64,000 nt of DNA, from NCBI RefSeq assembly GCF_023650955.1, contig NZ_CP098039.1:1860001-1924000 (forward strand). The letters are read 5' to 3'. Below are positions 38,084-47,711 of the stretch, piece by piece. The position numbers and the translations under genes are program-made. Numbering within the stretch: position 1 is the first letter of the stretch; every line of letters starts with the position of its first letter. The stretch is from Thermosynechococcus sp. HN-54 (GTDB lineage: Bacteria; Cyanobacteriota; Cyanobacteriia; Thermosynechococcales; Thermosynechococcaceae). Under the pieces are notes generated by a model. It saw nothing but the letters and a program-made list of their open reading frames with translations, ran no database searches and was not told where the DNA came from.

Positions 38084-38533
38084 CCGTTAAAAGTCTGTTT
38101 AGGCGAGCGGCACTTGCCCATTTTTGGAGATTTTCTCAATGGCGTCGAGTAGCGGTAACTGTCGCGTTGCTTCTGCCGACTCCATCTCTCCTAGTGAAGA
38201 TCCCTGCCATAGGTGGAGCCTCCTTCCCCTAGAGAGCGCCGAGGTGGATTCAGCGTTTTCTGCTGGCTAATGGCTTGAACGTCTGGTTCATCTCCGTGCG
38301 TTCCAAGGCAGTTGATCTGCAAATGGAGATGGATCAGGAAGCAACCGTCCCAATGTCTCAATCGATCTTAGTCTCGTGTTCACCTGAGTTTGCCTAAAAC
38401 TGGCTCGCTCAAGGCGAATTGTTGTTGCGGGCGATCGCCAGTAGTCAGATCTGTTTTGCATTTTTCTTGAGAGTGGCTACTTCGTATCGCTCAGTTGGTT
38501 GCGTGGCCAAACTAGTCGCAACGGAGAGTGTCT
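38084..38533 (+). other. Long leader region with small open frames before the mgtE cluster
   Basis: No established gene. An ATG at 38139, with GGAGA upstream, opens a 43-codon frame to 38270 (starts MASSSGNCRV, ends SAFSAG). A second frame lacking a good start covers about 38232-38400 (QRFLLANGLNVWFIS, then to SCSPEFA) and looks protein-like, perhaps a decayed gene. Downstream is one HIP1 site and no clear terminator. It could be a regulatory leader of the mgtE transcript. Confidence 0.4.
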
Positions 38534-38674
38534 ATGTTTGAAGTTTGTCTGTTCAGCCTGATGGCCGAAATGCTGGGGATCACCCTTTCGGAAGTTCTGG
38601 GTGTTGCCCTTGGACACCTAATCATTACGGCGATGAGTCAAGCGATCGCCACCTCAGGAGAGTTCTCCCGTTAG
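38534..38674 (+). CDS. 46-residue hydrophobic peptide, hypothetical
   Basis: ATG at 38534 with GGAGAG upstream. MFEVCLFSLMAEMLGITL, then SEVLGVALGHLIITAM, is mostly hydrophobic with a polar end. It lies between the leader region and the next small gene (27 bases). No family recognised; real translation is plausible from the ribosome site. Confidence 0.4.
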   Translation: MFEVCLFSLMAEMLGITLSEVLGVALGHLIITAMSQAIATSGEFSR

Positions 38675-38701
38675 ACCAAATAACCCTATTGTCGTTTCTC
38701 A

Positions 38702-38965
38702 ATGGAGCGTAGAACCATGATGACCCGCGATGTCAAGCAGGCATTTCTGTGCCCTTATACCCTCTACCGTGGGCACGTCACCCTAGACGCGCTGACCTTT
38801 GATGCCTACTTACAGAAATTTGCTCACCGGGCTGGGTTTATTGCTGCCCTCCACACCAGTGGCAAGCTTTCCACCACCCAAGCCTACAACGAGTTGGCCA
38901 ATCTCTGGCATCAATTGAGCGAAGCCTATGCCTCTGCCTCACCCACCCTAAATTCTCAGCCATAG
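38702..38965 (+). CDS. Small conserved hypothetical protein
   Basis: 87 residues (or 81 from a second ATG at 38720). Soluble; the segment AFLCPYTLYRGHVT, then LQKFAHRAGFIAALHTSGKL and AYNELANLWHQL, resembles a short cyanobacterial family of unknown function. It is 13 bases upstream of mgtE, so it probably belongs to that operon. Confidence 0.6.
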   Translation: MERRTMMTRDVKQAFLCPYTLYRGHVTLDALTFDAYLQKFAHRAGFIAALHTSGKLSTTQAYNELANLWHQLSEAYASASPTLNSQP

Positions 38966-38978
38966 AAGGAGCAACGCG

Positions 38979-40355
38979 ATGGTAATCAATCCCCTCAATG
39001 ATCTGCTGACCTATCCCCAAGGTCTCGGTGCGGCCAAACGGACAGCCAACCAATTGACGATTCCTGAGCTGGTGCGTGCCCTGCGCCAAATTGACCCCCA
39101 TAAGCGGGTATTGGCCTTTCGCCTTCTGGAAAAAGACAAGGCGATCGCGGTCTTTGAAGCCCTCACCCCCGACGAGCAAGCAACCCTGACGGAAGGGATG
39201 ACCGATCCAGAGATTCTGCATTTTCTCGAAGCCCTTGAGGCGGATCAACGGGTGCGTCTCTTTGAGGAATTGCCTGCCAAGGTCACCAAACGCTTGCTCA
39301 GCCAGTTGAGTCCAGAATCGCGGGAGGCAGTGAACCTGCTATTGGGCTATCCGGAGGGCACCATTGGTCGGCGGATGAATTTGCGCTACTTGGCGCTGCG
39401 GCAACATTTGATTGTGGCGGAGGCGATCGCTGCCATTCGCGAGAGTGCCTTGGATGCCGATGACCTGAGCATTATTTTTGTGATTGATGAACAGCGCTTT
39501 TATCGTGGCTTTGTGCGGCCGATTCAGTTGATGAAGGCCAATCCTGACCAACCGATTCAAGATTTGGTTCAAGGACAGGAGCTGGCGATCGCTGTGACCG
39601 CGCCGGAACTCGCAGCAGCCAAACTTCTCAAGGAATACGATGTCCCGGCCATTCCCGTTGTTGATCAGGAGGGGCGACTGGTGGGCGATATCAGCTTTGA
39701 TGATGTGATTGACCTGATTGAGGAGGAAGCTACAGGTACAATTCTGGCGCAGGCGGGTGTGGGCAACCTGCTCAACCGCGATCAAGTGTGGAGTGAACGA
39801 CTGGTACGTGGCCCCATTCGCTACGCGGTGCAATTGCGGATTATCTGCCTGATCATTACCCTCATTGGTGGCATGATTGTTGGTGGGGTCATTCAGTACT
39901 TTGAGGAAATTCTCGAAGCTGTCGTTGCTGTAGCAATTTTTATTCCTGTGGTCATGGACATGGGAGGGAATGTCGGTACCCAATCCACCACTGTGTTTGC
40001 CCGTGGCCTTGCGTGGCAGCACATTGATATTCGTCGCTATGGCGGTTATCTCTTTCGCGAGTTTCGCATTGGTGCGATTATGGGTCTCATCTTGGGAGCT
40101 GCTGGCGGCTTGATTGCCTTCCTCTGGCAAGGGCTGCCCAACAACATTCCCCAACTGGGCTTGGCCGTGGGATTGTCTCTGTTTGTGGTGATTACTTTTG
40201 CAGCGGTTCTCGGTGCCTTGCTGCCTTGGGTGTTGCTGAAATTTGGCTTTGACCATGGCCCAGCGGCGGATCCCTTTATCACAACCATTAAAGACTTCAC
40301 AGGGCTGTTGCTCTATTTCTACCTTGTCAGTCTCTTCCTAGGGCTGTCGTTTTAA
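38979..40355 (+). CDS. mgtE: Magnesium transporter MgtE
   Basis: 458 residues with the full MgtE layout: N domain (about 30-135), two CBS domains (about 140-265), a plug helix, and five transmembrane helices (about 290-455). PVVMDMGGNVGTQS is the ion-pore signature. Cytosolic Mg2+ bound between the CBS and N domains gates the channel in characterised homologues. AGGAG precedes the start. Followed three bases later by an MgtC-like gene. Confidence 0.93.
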   Translation: MVINPLNDLLTYPQGLGAAKRTANQLTIPELVRALRQIDPHKRVLAFRLLEKDKAIAVFEALTPDEQATLTEGMTDPEILHFLEALEADQRVRLFEELPAKVTKRLLSQLSPESREAVNLLLGYPEGTIGRRMNLRYLALRQHLIVAEAIAAIRESALDADDLSIIFVIDEQRFYRGFVRPIQLMKANPDQPIQDLVQGQELAIAVTAPELAAAKLLKEYDVPAIPVVDQEGRLVGDISFDDVIDLIEEEATGTILAQAGVGNLLNRDQVWSERLVRGPIRYAVQLRIICLIITLIGGMIVGGVIQYFEEILEAVVAVAIFIPVVMDMGGNVGTQSTTVFARGLAWQHIDIRRYGGYLFREFRIGAIMGLILGAAGGLIAFLWQGLPNNIPQLGLAVGLSLFVVITFAAVLGALLPWVLLKFGFDHGPAADPFITTIKDFTGLLLYFYLVSLFLGLSF

Positions 40356-40358
40356 CCC

Positions 40359-41060
40359 ATGTCAACGAGTGATTTTATTGTGCGTTTGGTGGCGGCCTTT
40401 TGTCTTGGGGCAGCCCTCGGCTTGGAGCGACAATGGCGGCAACGCATGGCCGGTCTGCGCACGAATACCCTAGTGGCAACAGGGGCAGCACTATTCGTCA
40501 TGCTCTCGACTCTCACCCCAGGGGAAGCGAGTCCAACGCGGATTGCCGCCCAAATTGTCTCTGGTATTGGGTTTCTCGGCGGGGGCGTGATCCTGCGGGA
40601 GGGTCTCTCAGTGCGGGGCTTGAATACGGCAGCTACTCTCTGGTGTGCAGCGGCAGTGGGGGCACTGTGTGGATCGGGATTACTCTATCAGGCAACCTTA
40701 GGGGCAGTGGCAGTGCTCATGGCCAATCTGCTCTTGCGTCCCCTCGGCTATCGCATCAATCAGCAACCCCTCAAGGGCACCGAAGTGGAATTATGCTACC
40801 GCTGTGATATTGTCTGTCGTGCTGAGGCAGAGGCTCATTTGCGCGCCCTCTTGTTACAGTCGCTGGCGGGCAGCCGCCTGAAGTTGCGATCGCTCCTCAG
40901 CGAGGATATTGAAGACACCCCCGATCGTGTCCATATTGAGGCAGAACTCCTCAGTCAAGAGCGCAATGATGACTTTGTAGAAGGGCTGGTGAGCCGCTTG
41001 AGTTTAGAACCCAGTGTTCTTTCGGCGCGCTGGCGGATTACAGAGCAGGAGTATGGTTGA
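40359..41060 (+). CDS. MgtC/SapB-family membrane protein
   Basis: 233 residues: a hydrophobic N-terminal domain (about 1-135) with the MgtC signature LGAALGLERQWRQRMAGLRTN and IGFLGGGVI, and a soluble ACT-like C-terminal domain. MgtC proteins inhibit F-type ATP synthase in pathogens and respond to low Mg2+; the role in cyanobacteria is unknown. Co-location with mgtE suggests magnesium-linked regulation. Confidence 0.87.
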   Translation: MSTSDFIVRLVAAFCLGAALGLERQWRQRMAGLRTNTLVATGAALFVMLSTLTPGEASPTRIAAQIVSGIGFLGGGVILREGLSVRGLNTAATLWCAAAVGALCGSGLLYQATLGAVAVLMANLLLRPLGYRINQQPLKGTEVELCYRCDIVCRAEAEAHLRALLLQSLAGSRLKLRSLLSEDIEDTPDRVHIEAELLSQERNDDFVEGLVSRLSLEPSVLSARWRITEQEYG

Positions 41061-41065
41061 TTGCT

Positions 41066-41467
41066 CTAGGGGTAGAGGCGCATATTCAGACGAGCAGTGG
41101 TGCCCGCTTGCGGACATTGGAGACGCGGCGTATAGGTACCGCCAACTCGCCACACGGAAATATAGCGATTATCCCGCACCCATTGGATGGTTACTTCGCC
41201 ACTACAGCCAAAATTGCCCCCCAGATCGCGATCGCTAAAAAAGCCGCGCACGAAGCCATTGCCAATTGCCGTGACGTTAATTGTGCCCTCATAGACTCGT
41301 CCATTGACCTTTGTCGTGTAGGACAAAACATCTCCCGGAAAGTGAGTAAACTGATAGTCGTAGATTTGGGTCAGACCGCTATCAGAAACTAGCGTCTCAG
41401 CGGCAGCAGGCAAGACAGAGGCCACCCCCAGAACGATTGCACCCAACCCGCCCTGTAACGTCTTCAT
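41066..41467 (-). CDS. Secreted hypothetical protein
   Basis: 133 residues with a signal peptide (GGLGAIVLGVASVLPAAAE, cut near residue 23). The mature part is beta-rich (YDYQFTHFPGDVLSYTTKVNG) with two cysteines (FGCSGEV and RLQCPQ) that could form a disulfide in the periplasm. AGGAGGC precedes the start. It is convergent to the MgtC-like gene. No family recognised. Confidence 0.6.
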   Translation of the reverse strand: MKTLQGGLGAIVLGVASVLPAAAETLVSDSGLTQIYDYQFTHFPGDVLSYTTKVNGRVYEGTINVTAIGNGFVRGFFSDRDLGGNFGCSGEVTIQWVRDNRYISVWRVGGTYTPRLQCPQAGTTARLNMRLYP

Positions 41468-41617
41468 AGAATAGCCTCCTGAGTAGAAAGACTTGTGGAG
41501 AGATAGCCAAAAGGAGACCTGTCCTCCCTGTCTCTATTCTCCAAAGGGCTGACGTTACGGATCGGTGAATGTAAAGGGTCTGAAAAGGAACTTTATCGGC
41601 ATTCAAACAATCAAAGC

Positions 41618-43021
41618 CTAGAGGAATGCCCGTACATCTGTAACTTCGCCAGTAATCGCTGCTGCTGCCACCATCGCCGGACTCATCAGGAGCGTGCGCC
41701 CCGTTGCGGATCCTTGGCGGCCTTTGAAGTTGCGATTGGAAGAGGAGGCACTGATCTGACGCCCTTGCAGCTTATCGGGATTCATGGCGAGGCACATCGA
41801 GCAACCGGGATTGCGCCATTCAAACCCTGCGGCTTGGAAAATGACATCGAGACCCTCCGCTTCCGCTTGCGCTTTTACCCGTTCTGAACCGGGAACCACA
41901 AAGGCTTTGACACCGGGTTTAACTTTGCGCCCTTCCACCACTTTGGCAGCCTGCCGCAGATCACTGATGCGGCCATTCGTACAACTGCCAATAAAGCAGA
42001 CATCAATCTTGGTTCCTTGAATAGGCTGCCCCGGTTGCAGATCCATGTAGGCATAGGCCTCAGCGGCAATGGTACGTTCTGCCTCCGGCAAACTCTCTAG
42101 GGTGGGCAAGGTCTCATCCACTGCAACGCTCTGACCAGGGGTAATGCCCCATGTTACTGTCGGTGCAATATCTGCAGCCGCAAATGTAACCACATCATCG
42201 TATTCAGCATCCGCATCACTGGCTAGCGATCGCCACCACGCCACCGCCTGATCCCAATTTTTTCCTTGGGGTGCAAAAGGTCGACCTTGCAAATAGGCAA
42301 ACGTGGTTTCATCGGGATTGACATAACCACAGCGGGCACCCCCTTCAATGGCCATATTACAGACGGTCATCCGCTCTTCCATGGACATTTGGCCAAAGGT
42401 ACTGCCAGCAAACTCATAGGCATAACCGACACCGCCCTTGACACCAAGGTGGCGAATAATGTGCAGGATGACATCCTTTGCATAAACCCCGCGGGCAAGA
42501 GAGCCATTCACTTCTACCTTGCGGACTTTTAGCTTATTGAGGGCAAGGGTCTGCGTGGCCAAAACATCCCGCACTTGACTGGTACCAATTCCGAAGGCGA
42601 TCGCCCCAAAGGCACCGTGAGTCGAAGTGTGACTATCCCCGCAGGCGATCGTCATTCCCGGTTGCGTTAACCCCTGCTCAGGGGCAATCACATGGACAAT
42701 GCCCTGACGGCCAGAACCAATCCCAAAAAACGGGATATTGTGGGCGCGGCAATTGGCTTCGAGGGCTTGTAGCATCTCTTCGGCAAGGGTATCTTGGAGG
42801 GGGCGCGCCACCGTATCTGTCGGGACGATATGATCCACCGTGGCCACGGTTCGCTGCGGATACAGCACCGGCAACCCCCGCTCCCGCAGCATGGCAAAGG
42901 CTTGGGGACTCGTGACTTCGTGAATCAGGTGCAGGCCAATAAACAGTTGTGTTTGCCCTGAGGGCAGTGTAGCCACCGTATGCTGTTCCCAAACCTTATC
43001 AAAGAGTGTGCCGCGACTCAT
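41618..43021 (-). CDS. leuC: 3-isopropylmalate dehydratase large subunit
   Basis: 467 residues, aconitase-superfamily enzyme that isomerises 2- to 3-isopropylmalate in leucine synthesis together with LeuD. 4Fe-4S ligands are visible in [10 protein letters not shown] and [30 protein letters not shown] and [11 protein letters not shown] are further family motifs. leuD is not adjacent. Confidence 0.95.
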   Translation of the reverse strand: MSRGTLFDKVWEQHTVATLPSGQTQLFIGLHLIHEVTSPQAFAMLRERGLPVLYPQRTVATVDHIVPTDTVARPLQDTLAEEMLQALEANCRAHNIPFFGIGSGRQGIVHVIAPEQGLTQPGMTIACGDSHTSTHGAFGAIAFGIGTSQVRDVLATQTLALNKLKVRKVEVNGSLARGVYAKDVILHIIRHLGVKGGVGYAYEFAGSTFGQMSMEERMTVCNMAIEGGARCGYVNPDETTFAYLQGRPFAPQGKNWDQAVAWWRSLASDADAEYDDVVTFAAADIAPTVTWGITPGQSVAVDETLPTLESLPEAERTIAAEAYAYMDLQPGQPIQGTKIDVCFIGSCTNGRISDLRQAAKVVEGRKVKPGVKAFVVPGSERVKAQAEAEGLDVIFQAAGFEWRNPGCSMCLAMNPDKLQGRQISASSSNRNFKGRQGSATGRTLLMSPAMVAAAAITGEVTDVRAFL

Positions 43022-43069
43022 AGACTCGTTAAAAAATCCAGTCTATCAATTATAGGCAAAAGCAAGAGA

Positions 43070-43104
43070 TTGACATACTCCCCCGCCTAAAGGCGCAGGG
43101 CAAA
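43070..43104. repeat. Solitary IS200/IS605-like right-end sequence
   Basis: TTGACATACTCCCCCGCC followed by TAAA and GGCG, closely like the right end of the tnpB element at 22192 (TTGACATCCTCCCC and a TTTA/TAAA-loop hairpin). CGCC-TAAA-GGCG forms a perfect short stem. No tnpB follows, so it is probably a remnant end. Confidence 0.5.
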
Positions 43105-43111
43105 CGCATAC

Positions 43112-43510
43112 TCAGGCAGTAGCAAGGAGGCGAGCAAGGCAGTCATCCTCCCCAAAAGCCACATTCAGCACCCAATGCCCTTGGTTTTCAATCCCCCAAC
43201 GCACCACCTGCGCAAACCGCTCTACCCCACCGTCAAGACTCAGCAGAGAGTAGCGTCGCTCGATAGTTGGTGCGTGTCCAGAACACCGACGTGCTGACTG
43301 GCCGAAGCACTGACCCTGTGAATTGCTCCTCGTTTTCCGCCTTGCTCGTAAGAGTGCCGCAGGGTCTTGCTATCGATGGCAATGACTTCTCCTTCTCGCA
43401 GTTGAGCCACGGCTTGCCCCCAAAGTCTCTGCACCACAGAGGATGGTACAGATGGTTAGAGCAATGATGTCAAGGAGTTGATGGTCGAGCAGGCGGGCAG
43501 AGGCATGGTG
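43112..43510 (-). pseudogene. ISAs1-family transposase remnant
   Basis: Pieces of one transposase lie in three frames on the minus strand. N-terminal part: LLDHQLLDIIALTICTIL (about 43450-43500). Middle: EVIAIDSKTLRHSYEQ and GAIHRVSASASQ (43240-43437), matching the first catalytic Asp region of ISAs1 transposases. C-terminal end: VVRWGIENQGHWVLNVAF and EDDCLARLLATA to the stop at 43112. The central DDE part is missing and frames change at least twice, so it is dead. Inverted repeats were not found. Confidence 0.75.
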
Positions 43511-43634
43511 GCATTCCCACCAACGATTGGCTTACTTTTCTAGTATGCGTTTGCCTTGGTGCCCTAGGTGCTTTTTCACCTTCTCTGCCAAGATTCATGC
43601 AAGATAGAGATAGAACGTTCAGGGGAGCTAGCAG

Positions 43635-43943
43635 ATGAGTGAGCAGGAATTTCAAGCCAAGGTACTCAGTGAGTTGCAGGCACTGCGCACAGATGTGGAG
43701 AAGCTGCAAACAGATGTCACGAATCTTCAAACCGACCTACACAAGCTCCAAAGTGATGTGAGTGAGTTGGCCACTGAGGTGAAAAATCAAGAGTACAAAT
43801 TTGAGGTCTATCAGCGGGGAACTGATGCCATGGTGCGGATGGTAACAACGATTATTATTGCGGCGGCATCGGTGGTGGTTCTGGCGAGTCTTTCCCCGTC
43901 GATTACGGCACTTGTGAGCGCGATCGCCCACCAAGGGAATTAA
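43635..43943 (+). CDS. Coiled-coil protein with C-terminal membrane helix
   Basis: 102 residues. Heptad repeats with LQTDV/LQSDV units (residues 12-48) predict a parallel coiled coil, followed by a charged stretch and a hydrophobic helix (MVTTIIIAAASVVVLASL). This resembles many short cyanobacterial proteins with DUF1640/coiled-coil character. GGAGCTAGCAG precedes the start. It is nine bases before the M16 protease and may be its partner. Confidence 0.6.
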   Translation: MSEQEFQAKVLSELQALRTDVEKLQTDVTNLQTDLHKLQSDVSELATEVKNQEYKFEVYQRGTDAMVRMVTTIIIAAASVVVLASLSPSITALVSAIAHQGN

Positions 43944-43951
43944 CTGCAACG

Positions 43952-46690
43952 ATGACCCTAGGGCTAGTTCCACGATTCGTTAAAATCTTCTTATTTATTG
44001 GCTTGATGCTCTTGAGTACCAGTTTAGCTGTGATTTTTCCCCTGCACACGGTAGAAGGACTCGGTAGTGGTGTGACCAAAACAGTTCTAGAGAATGGCCT
44101 CACGGTGCTGATCAAAGAGATTCCCACAGCACCCGTCGTGAGTTTGCAGGTGTGGTATCGTGTGGGTTCTCGCCATGAACCCAAGGGAGAAAACGGGATT
44201 GCCCACCAACTAGAGCATTTGATGTTTAAGGGCACCAAGAGCCGTCCCGTACAGTTTGGTCAGTTGTTTTATGCCCTTGGCAGTTCTTCCAATGCCTTTA
44301 CCAGCTACGACATGACCGCGTACCATCATACGGTGCGCGCTGACCAACTGGAGCCACTGCTGATTCTCGAGGCCGATCGCCTGGGCAATACCCTGATGAC
44401 GCCCGATGCCCTTGAGAGTGAAAAGCGGGTGGTGATCTCGGAGCTGCAAGGCTATGAAAATAGTCCCGAATATCGCCTCAGTCGAGCAGTGATGGCAGCC
44501 CTCTATCCCCATCATCCCTACGGCTTGCCGGTGGGGGGAACCGCTAGTGACGTTGAGCAATTCACGCTGCCAGCGGTGAAGGCGTTTTACCAGCAGTACT
44601 ATCGTCCCGATAATGCCGTTGTTGTCATTGCTGGCGATGTTCGCCCTCCAAGGGCACTAGAACTGGTAAAGCAGACCTTTGGTGCAATTCCGCCGCCAAC
44701 CGACCCCCTAAAGTCTCCCTCGTTACCACCCCCAATGGCAGGTTCATCCCGGCGAATTCGACTGACCGAACCGGGGAGTGCCCCCCTATTGCAGCTGGTG
44801 GTGCCGATTCCTGCCATGGCGCACCCGGATCAGGCAGCGTTGGATGTGCTGGATATGCTCCTGAGTGGCGGCCGCAGTTCGTACCTCTATCAGGAGTTGA
44901 TGGAGACGGGTCAAGCCAGTTCAGCCTACTCCTATGTGGCAGCGTTACAGGAGGGGGGCTGGTTTGAAATTGGCGCGATCGCGGCTCCGGAGCAATCCCT
45001 TGAGACGATTGAGCAAACCATTGGCAAGATTCTGATCCAACTGGCAGAGCGTCCCTTGACCACCGCTGAACTGCAACGCGCCAAACAACAGTTGAAGGCC
45101 AATTTTATCCTGCGCAATCGCGACATTGATGCCCAAGCCAGTCAACTGGCCAATGATGAAACCCTGACGGGAGATTACCGCTTTAGCGATCGCCACCTTG
45201 CGGCCATTGAAAAGGTCACGGCTGCGGATGTTCAACGAGTGGTGCAAACCTACTTTGGGCGCGATCGCTGGATTGTCGGGGAATTTATTCCCAGTGAATT
45301 TGCTGATGTCGAGCTTTCAGGTCGGCCGAGTGCCCAAACCACAGCCCATAATCTTGTCGGTGAGCCAGAGGATCCCCAAACCATTGCCGCCTATTTACCC
45401 CAAGGGCGTGGGCAGGCTGCCCCTGAGGTCAAAAACAACGGGGTGGAAACCTTTACCCTGAAAAATGGCCTGCGGGTGCTCTTACTCGTGGATCGCAGTA
45501 CGCCAACCATTACCCTAGCAGGACGCATTGATGCAGGAACAGCCTACGATCTACTGACGCAACCGGGGGTGGCCAACCTCACTGCCGCCAATCTGCTCAA
45601 CGGCACGCGTCGCAAAAATGCCCTCACGCTGGCGCAAACTCTTGAGGATCGCGGTATTAGCCTAGAATTTAGTACCTTCCGCGATGGGGTGGATATTGAA
45701 GGCTATGCCCTTGCGAGTGAGCTACCCACCCTCTTGCAAACCCTTGGTGAAGTCCTCCAAGAAGCCACCTTCCCAGAACCGGAGTTTAAGCTCAGCCAAC
45801 AACGCTATCTCACGGCCCTCAGTCTTGAAGCTGATGATCCCGTGCGCTGGGGACGCCGTGTCCTCCAAGAAACCCTCTATCCGCCCAATCATCCCCTGCA
45901 TCCCTTTGCCACTCCTGAATCTGTACAGGCGATTCAACGCCAAGACCTACTGAACTTCTATTGTGCCGCCTATAGGCCGGATCACACGATTTTGACGCTG
46001 GTGGGAGATTTTGACCCAGTGGCGGTGCGATCGCGCCTCAATGAAATTTTTGGCTCTTGGCAACCCCAAACGCATCCCCTGTCCCTAACCTTTCCTGCGG
46101 TTTCGCCGCCCGAGCAAACCCTCTTTAAGAATGCGGTGATTGCCGGTAAAAGCCAAGCCATTACCTATCTTGGATCGCCGGGGATCGATCGCCGCGATCC
46201 TCGCTTCTACGCAGCAATGCTGATGAATCACATGTTAGGGGGAGACACGCTGGCCAGTCGCTTGGGCACAGAGATTCGCGATCGCCAAGGGTTGACCTAT
46301 GGAATCTACAGCTTCTTTAGTGCCAGTCGTCAAGCAGGGCCTTTTATCATTCAACTGCAAACCGCCCCTGAAGATACCGCCAAGGCCATTCAGGCTACCC
46401 TCCAACTCCTAAGGGACGCCCGTCGCCAAGGATTCACCGTCGCTGAACTGGAAGCCGCCAAGCGCAGCCTCAGTAATACTTACCTTGTCGAATTGGCTAA
46501 TGTGGATGTGGTGGCGCGGACACTCGTAGGCAATGCCAGTGTGGATTTACCCCCCGAAGAACTCCAAGAGTTCAGCGATCGCTTGCAAGCGGTGACACTA
46601 GAGGAAGTGAATCAAGCCCTACGCGATCTCCTTGATCCAGAGCGATTGGTGATTGTGACGGCGGGTCCCCCTGTTGCCTTTACCCCTTAA
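43952..46690 (+). CDS. Double-domain M16 zinc protease
   Basis: 912 residues: an N-terminal signal or anchor (FLFIGLMLLSTSLAVIF), a first M16 repeat (about 40-450) and a second (about 480-890). Only the first repeat has the inverted zinc motif HQLEH (GIAHQLEHLMFKGT) and the downstream Glu region; the second lacks it, as in the inactive half of pitrilysin-type enzymes. Many cyanobacteria encode the halves as two genes, so this single chain is a fusion of the usual pair. Predicted periplasmic or membrane-bound peptidase. Confidence 0.87.
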   Translation: MTLGLVPRFVKIFLFIGLMLLSTSLAVIFPLHTVEGLGSGVTKTVLENGLTVLIKEIPTAPVVSLQVWYRVGSRHEPKGENGIAHQLEHLMFKGTKSRPVQFGQLFYALGSSSNAFTSYDMTAYHHTVRADQLEPLLILEADRLGNTLMTPDALESEKRVVISELQGYENSPEYRLSRAVMAALYPHHPYGLPVGGTASDVEQFTLPAVKAFYQQYYRPDNAVVVIAGDVRPPRALELVKQTFGAIPPPTDPLKSPSLPPPMAGSSRRIRLTEPGSAPLLQLVVPIPAMAHPDQAALDVLDMLLSGGRSSYLYQELMETGQASSAYSYVAALQEGGWFEIGAIAAPEQSLETIEQTIGKILIQLAERPLTTAELQRAKQQLKANFILRNRDIDAQASQLANDETLTGDYRFSDRHLAAIEKVTAADVQRVVQTYFGRDRWIVGEFIPSEFADVELSGRPSAQTTAHNLVGEPEDPQTIAAYLPQGRGQAAPEVKNNGVETFTLKNGLRVLLLVDRSTPTITLAGRIDAGTAYDLLTQPGVANLTAANLLNGTRRKNALTLAQTLEDRGISLEFSTFRDGVDIEGYALASELPTLLQTLGEVLQEATFPEPEFKLSQQRYLTALSLEADDPVRWGRRVLQETLYPPNHPLHPFATPESVQAIQRQDLLNFYCAAYRPDHTILTLVGDFDPVAVRSRLNEIFGSWQPQTHPLSLTFPAVSPPEQTLFKNAVIAGKSQAITYLGSPGIDRRDPRFYAAMLMNHMLGGDTLASRLGTEIRDRQGLTYGIYSFFSASRQAGPFIIQLQTAPEDTAKAIQATLQLLRDARRQGFTVAELEAAKRSLSNTYLVELANVDVVARTLVGNASVDLPPEELQEFSDRLQAVTLEEVNQALRDLLDPERLVIVTAGPPVAFTP

Positions 46691-46694
46691 TACC

Positions 46695-47417
46695 ATGGCC
46701 AGCTTGACGCTCCAACTCTATGAACTGGAACAGTGGGCAAACCAATGGGTGAGTGGTCAACTGAGCAGCCTCACCGTGATCAGTGTCGGTATTGTCTTTC
46801 TCGCAGGACTCCTCACCAGTCTGACGCCCTGTACCCTCTCCATGCTGCCGATTACGGTTGGTTATATTGCTGGCTACGCCACAAAGCAAAATGGCTCCGT
46901 CGTCCGTCAGTCCCTTTGGTTTGCGCTGGGTCTTGCCAGCACGCTAACGGCTCTGGGCATGGTGGCTGCCGTTGCGGGACGGATTTACGGTCAAGTGGGA
47001 TGGGGATTAACCATTATTGTGAGTGTCGTGGCGATTCTCATGGGCTTAAACTTGCTCAATGCCTTACCCCTGAGCTTCCCCCGCAGTCGCTTTCTTGAGG
47101 AATTACCCGATCGCGTCCCTGCTAGCTTACAGGCCTATACCTTAGGAGGAACATTTGGCCTAGTCGCCGCTCCCTGTAGCACACCAGTATTGGCAACGCT
47201 CTTGGCTTGGGTAGCCACGACCCAAAATCTCCTCGTGGGAGCCGGACTACTCTTGGCCTACACAACAGGGTACGTTGCCCCCTTGATCTTAGTGGGAGTG
47301 TTTAGCGGTACTCTGCAAAAGCTACTGGCACTGCGGCAGTGGTCGAGTTGGATCACGACGATGAGTGGCGTGCTCCTTATTGCTTTTGGGGTCATTGCCT
47401 TGGCCATTCGGCTTTAG
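46695..47417 (+). CDS. ccdA: Cytochrome c biogenesis protein CcdA
   Basis: 240 residues from ATG 46695. Six hydrophobic helices and the two redox cysteines in LTPCTLSMLPI and AAPCSTPVLATLL, each next to a proline, as in CcdA/DsbD membrane domains that carry electrons across the thylakoid or plasma membrane for cytochrome c maturation. The partner Ccs1/ResB is not in this window next to it. The start is four bases after the protease stop. Confidence 0.9.
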   Translation: MASLTLQLYELEQWANQWVSGQLSSLTVISVGIVFLAGLLTSLTPCTLSMLPITVGYIAGYATKQNGSVVRQSLWFALGLASTLTALGMVAAVAGRIYGQVGWGLTIIVSVVAILMGLNLLNALPLSFPRSRFLEELPDRVPASLQAYTLGGTFGLVAAPCSTPVLATLLAWVATTQNLLVGAGLLLAYTTGYVAPLILVGVFSGTLQKLLALRQWSSWITTMSGVLLIAFGVIALAIRL

Positions 47418-47711
47418 TGGGCAAGCCAAGGGGTCAGTGGTTTGCCCGTCGAGGGGGCATGCAAGCACCTCTGGACAAAAATATCCTCTCAGCTCAGCAA
47501 TTTTCTCAAACCCAGTCTCTACAACGCTTTGAGCAGTTTCTAACAGATTTGGAGGTGCTTGAATTTTCTCGAAACTCAGTTCCAGAGAGACTTTTGACTC
47601 CTGTCAACCCGCGGATCTAAAAATTTTACAAAAACAAAAAAATGATCTCGTCTAGGTGCTTGCAAATGACTTGTGCTATAGTACTCCTAGAGCACCTTCC
47701 AGAAGGGTGCT
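47418..47711 (+). promoter_or_regulatory. CRISPR leader region
   Basis: 294 bases without a supported gene. The last 90 are AT-rich (AAAATTTTACAAAAACAAAAAAATG) and contain an extended -10, TGCTATAGT, near 47680. A hairpin GCACC-TTC / GAA-G-GGTGC sits directly before the first repeat. Position and composition fit a CRISPR leader with its promoter, transcribing the array on the plus strand. Confidence 0.6.
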
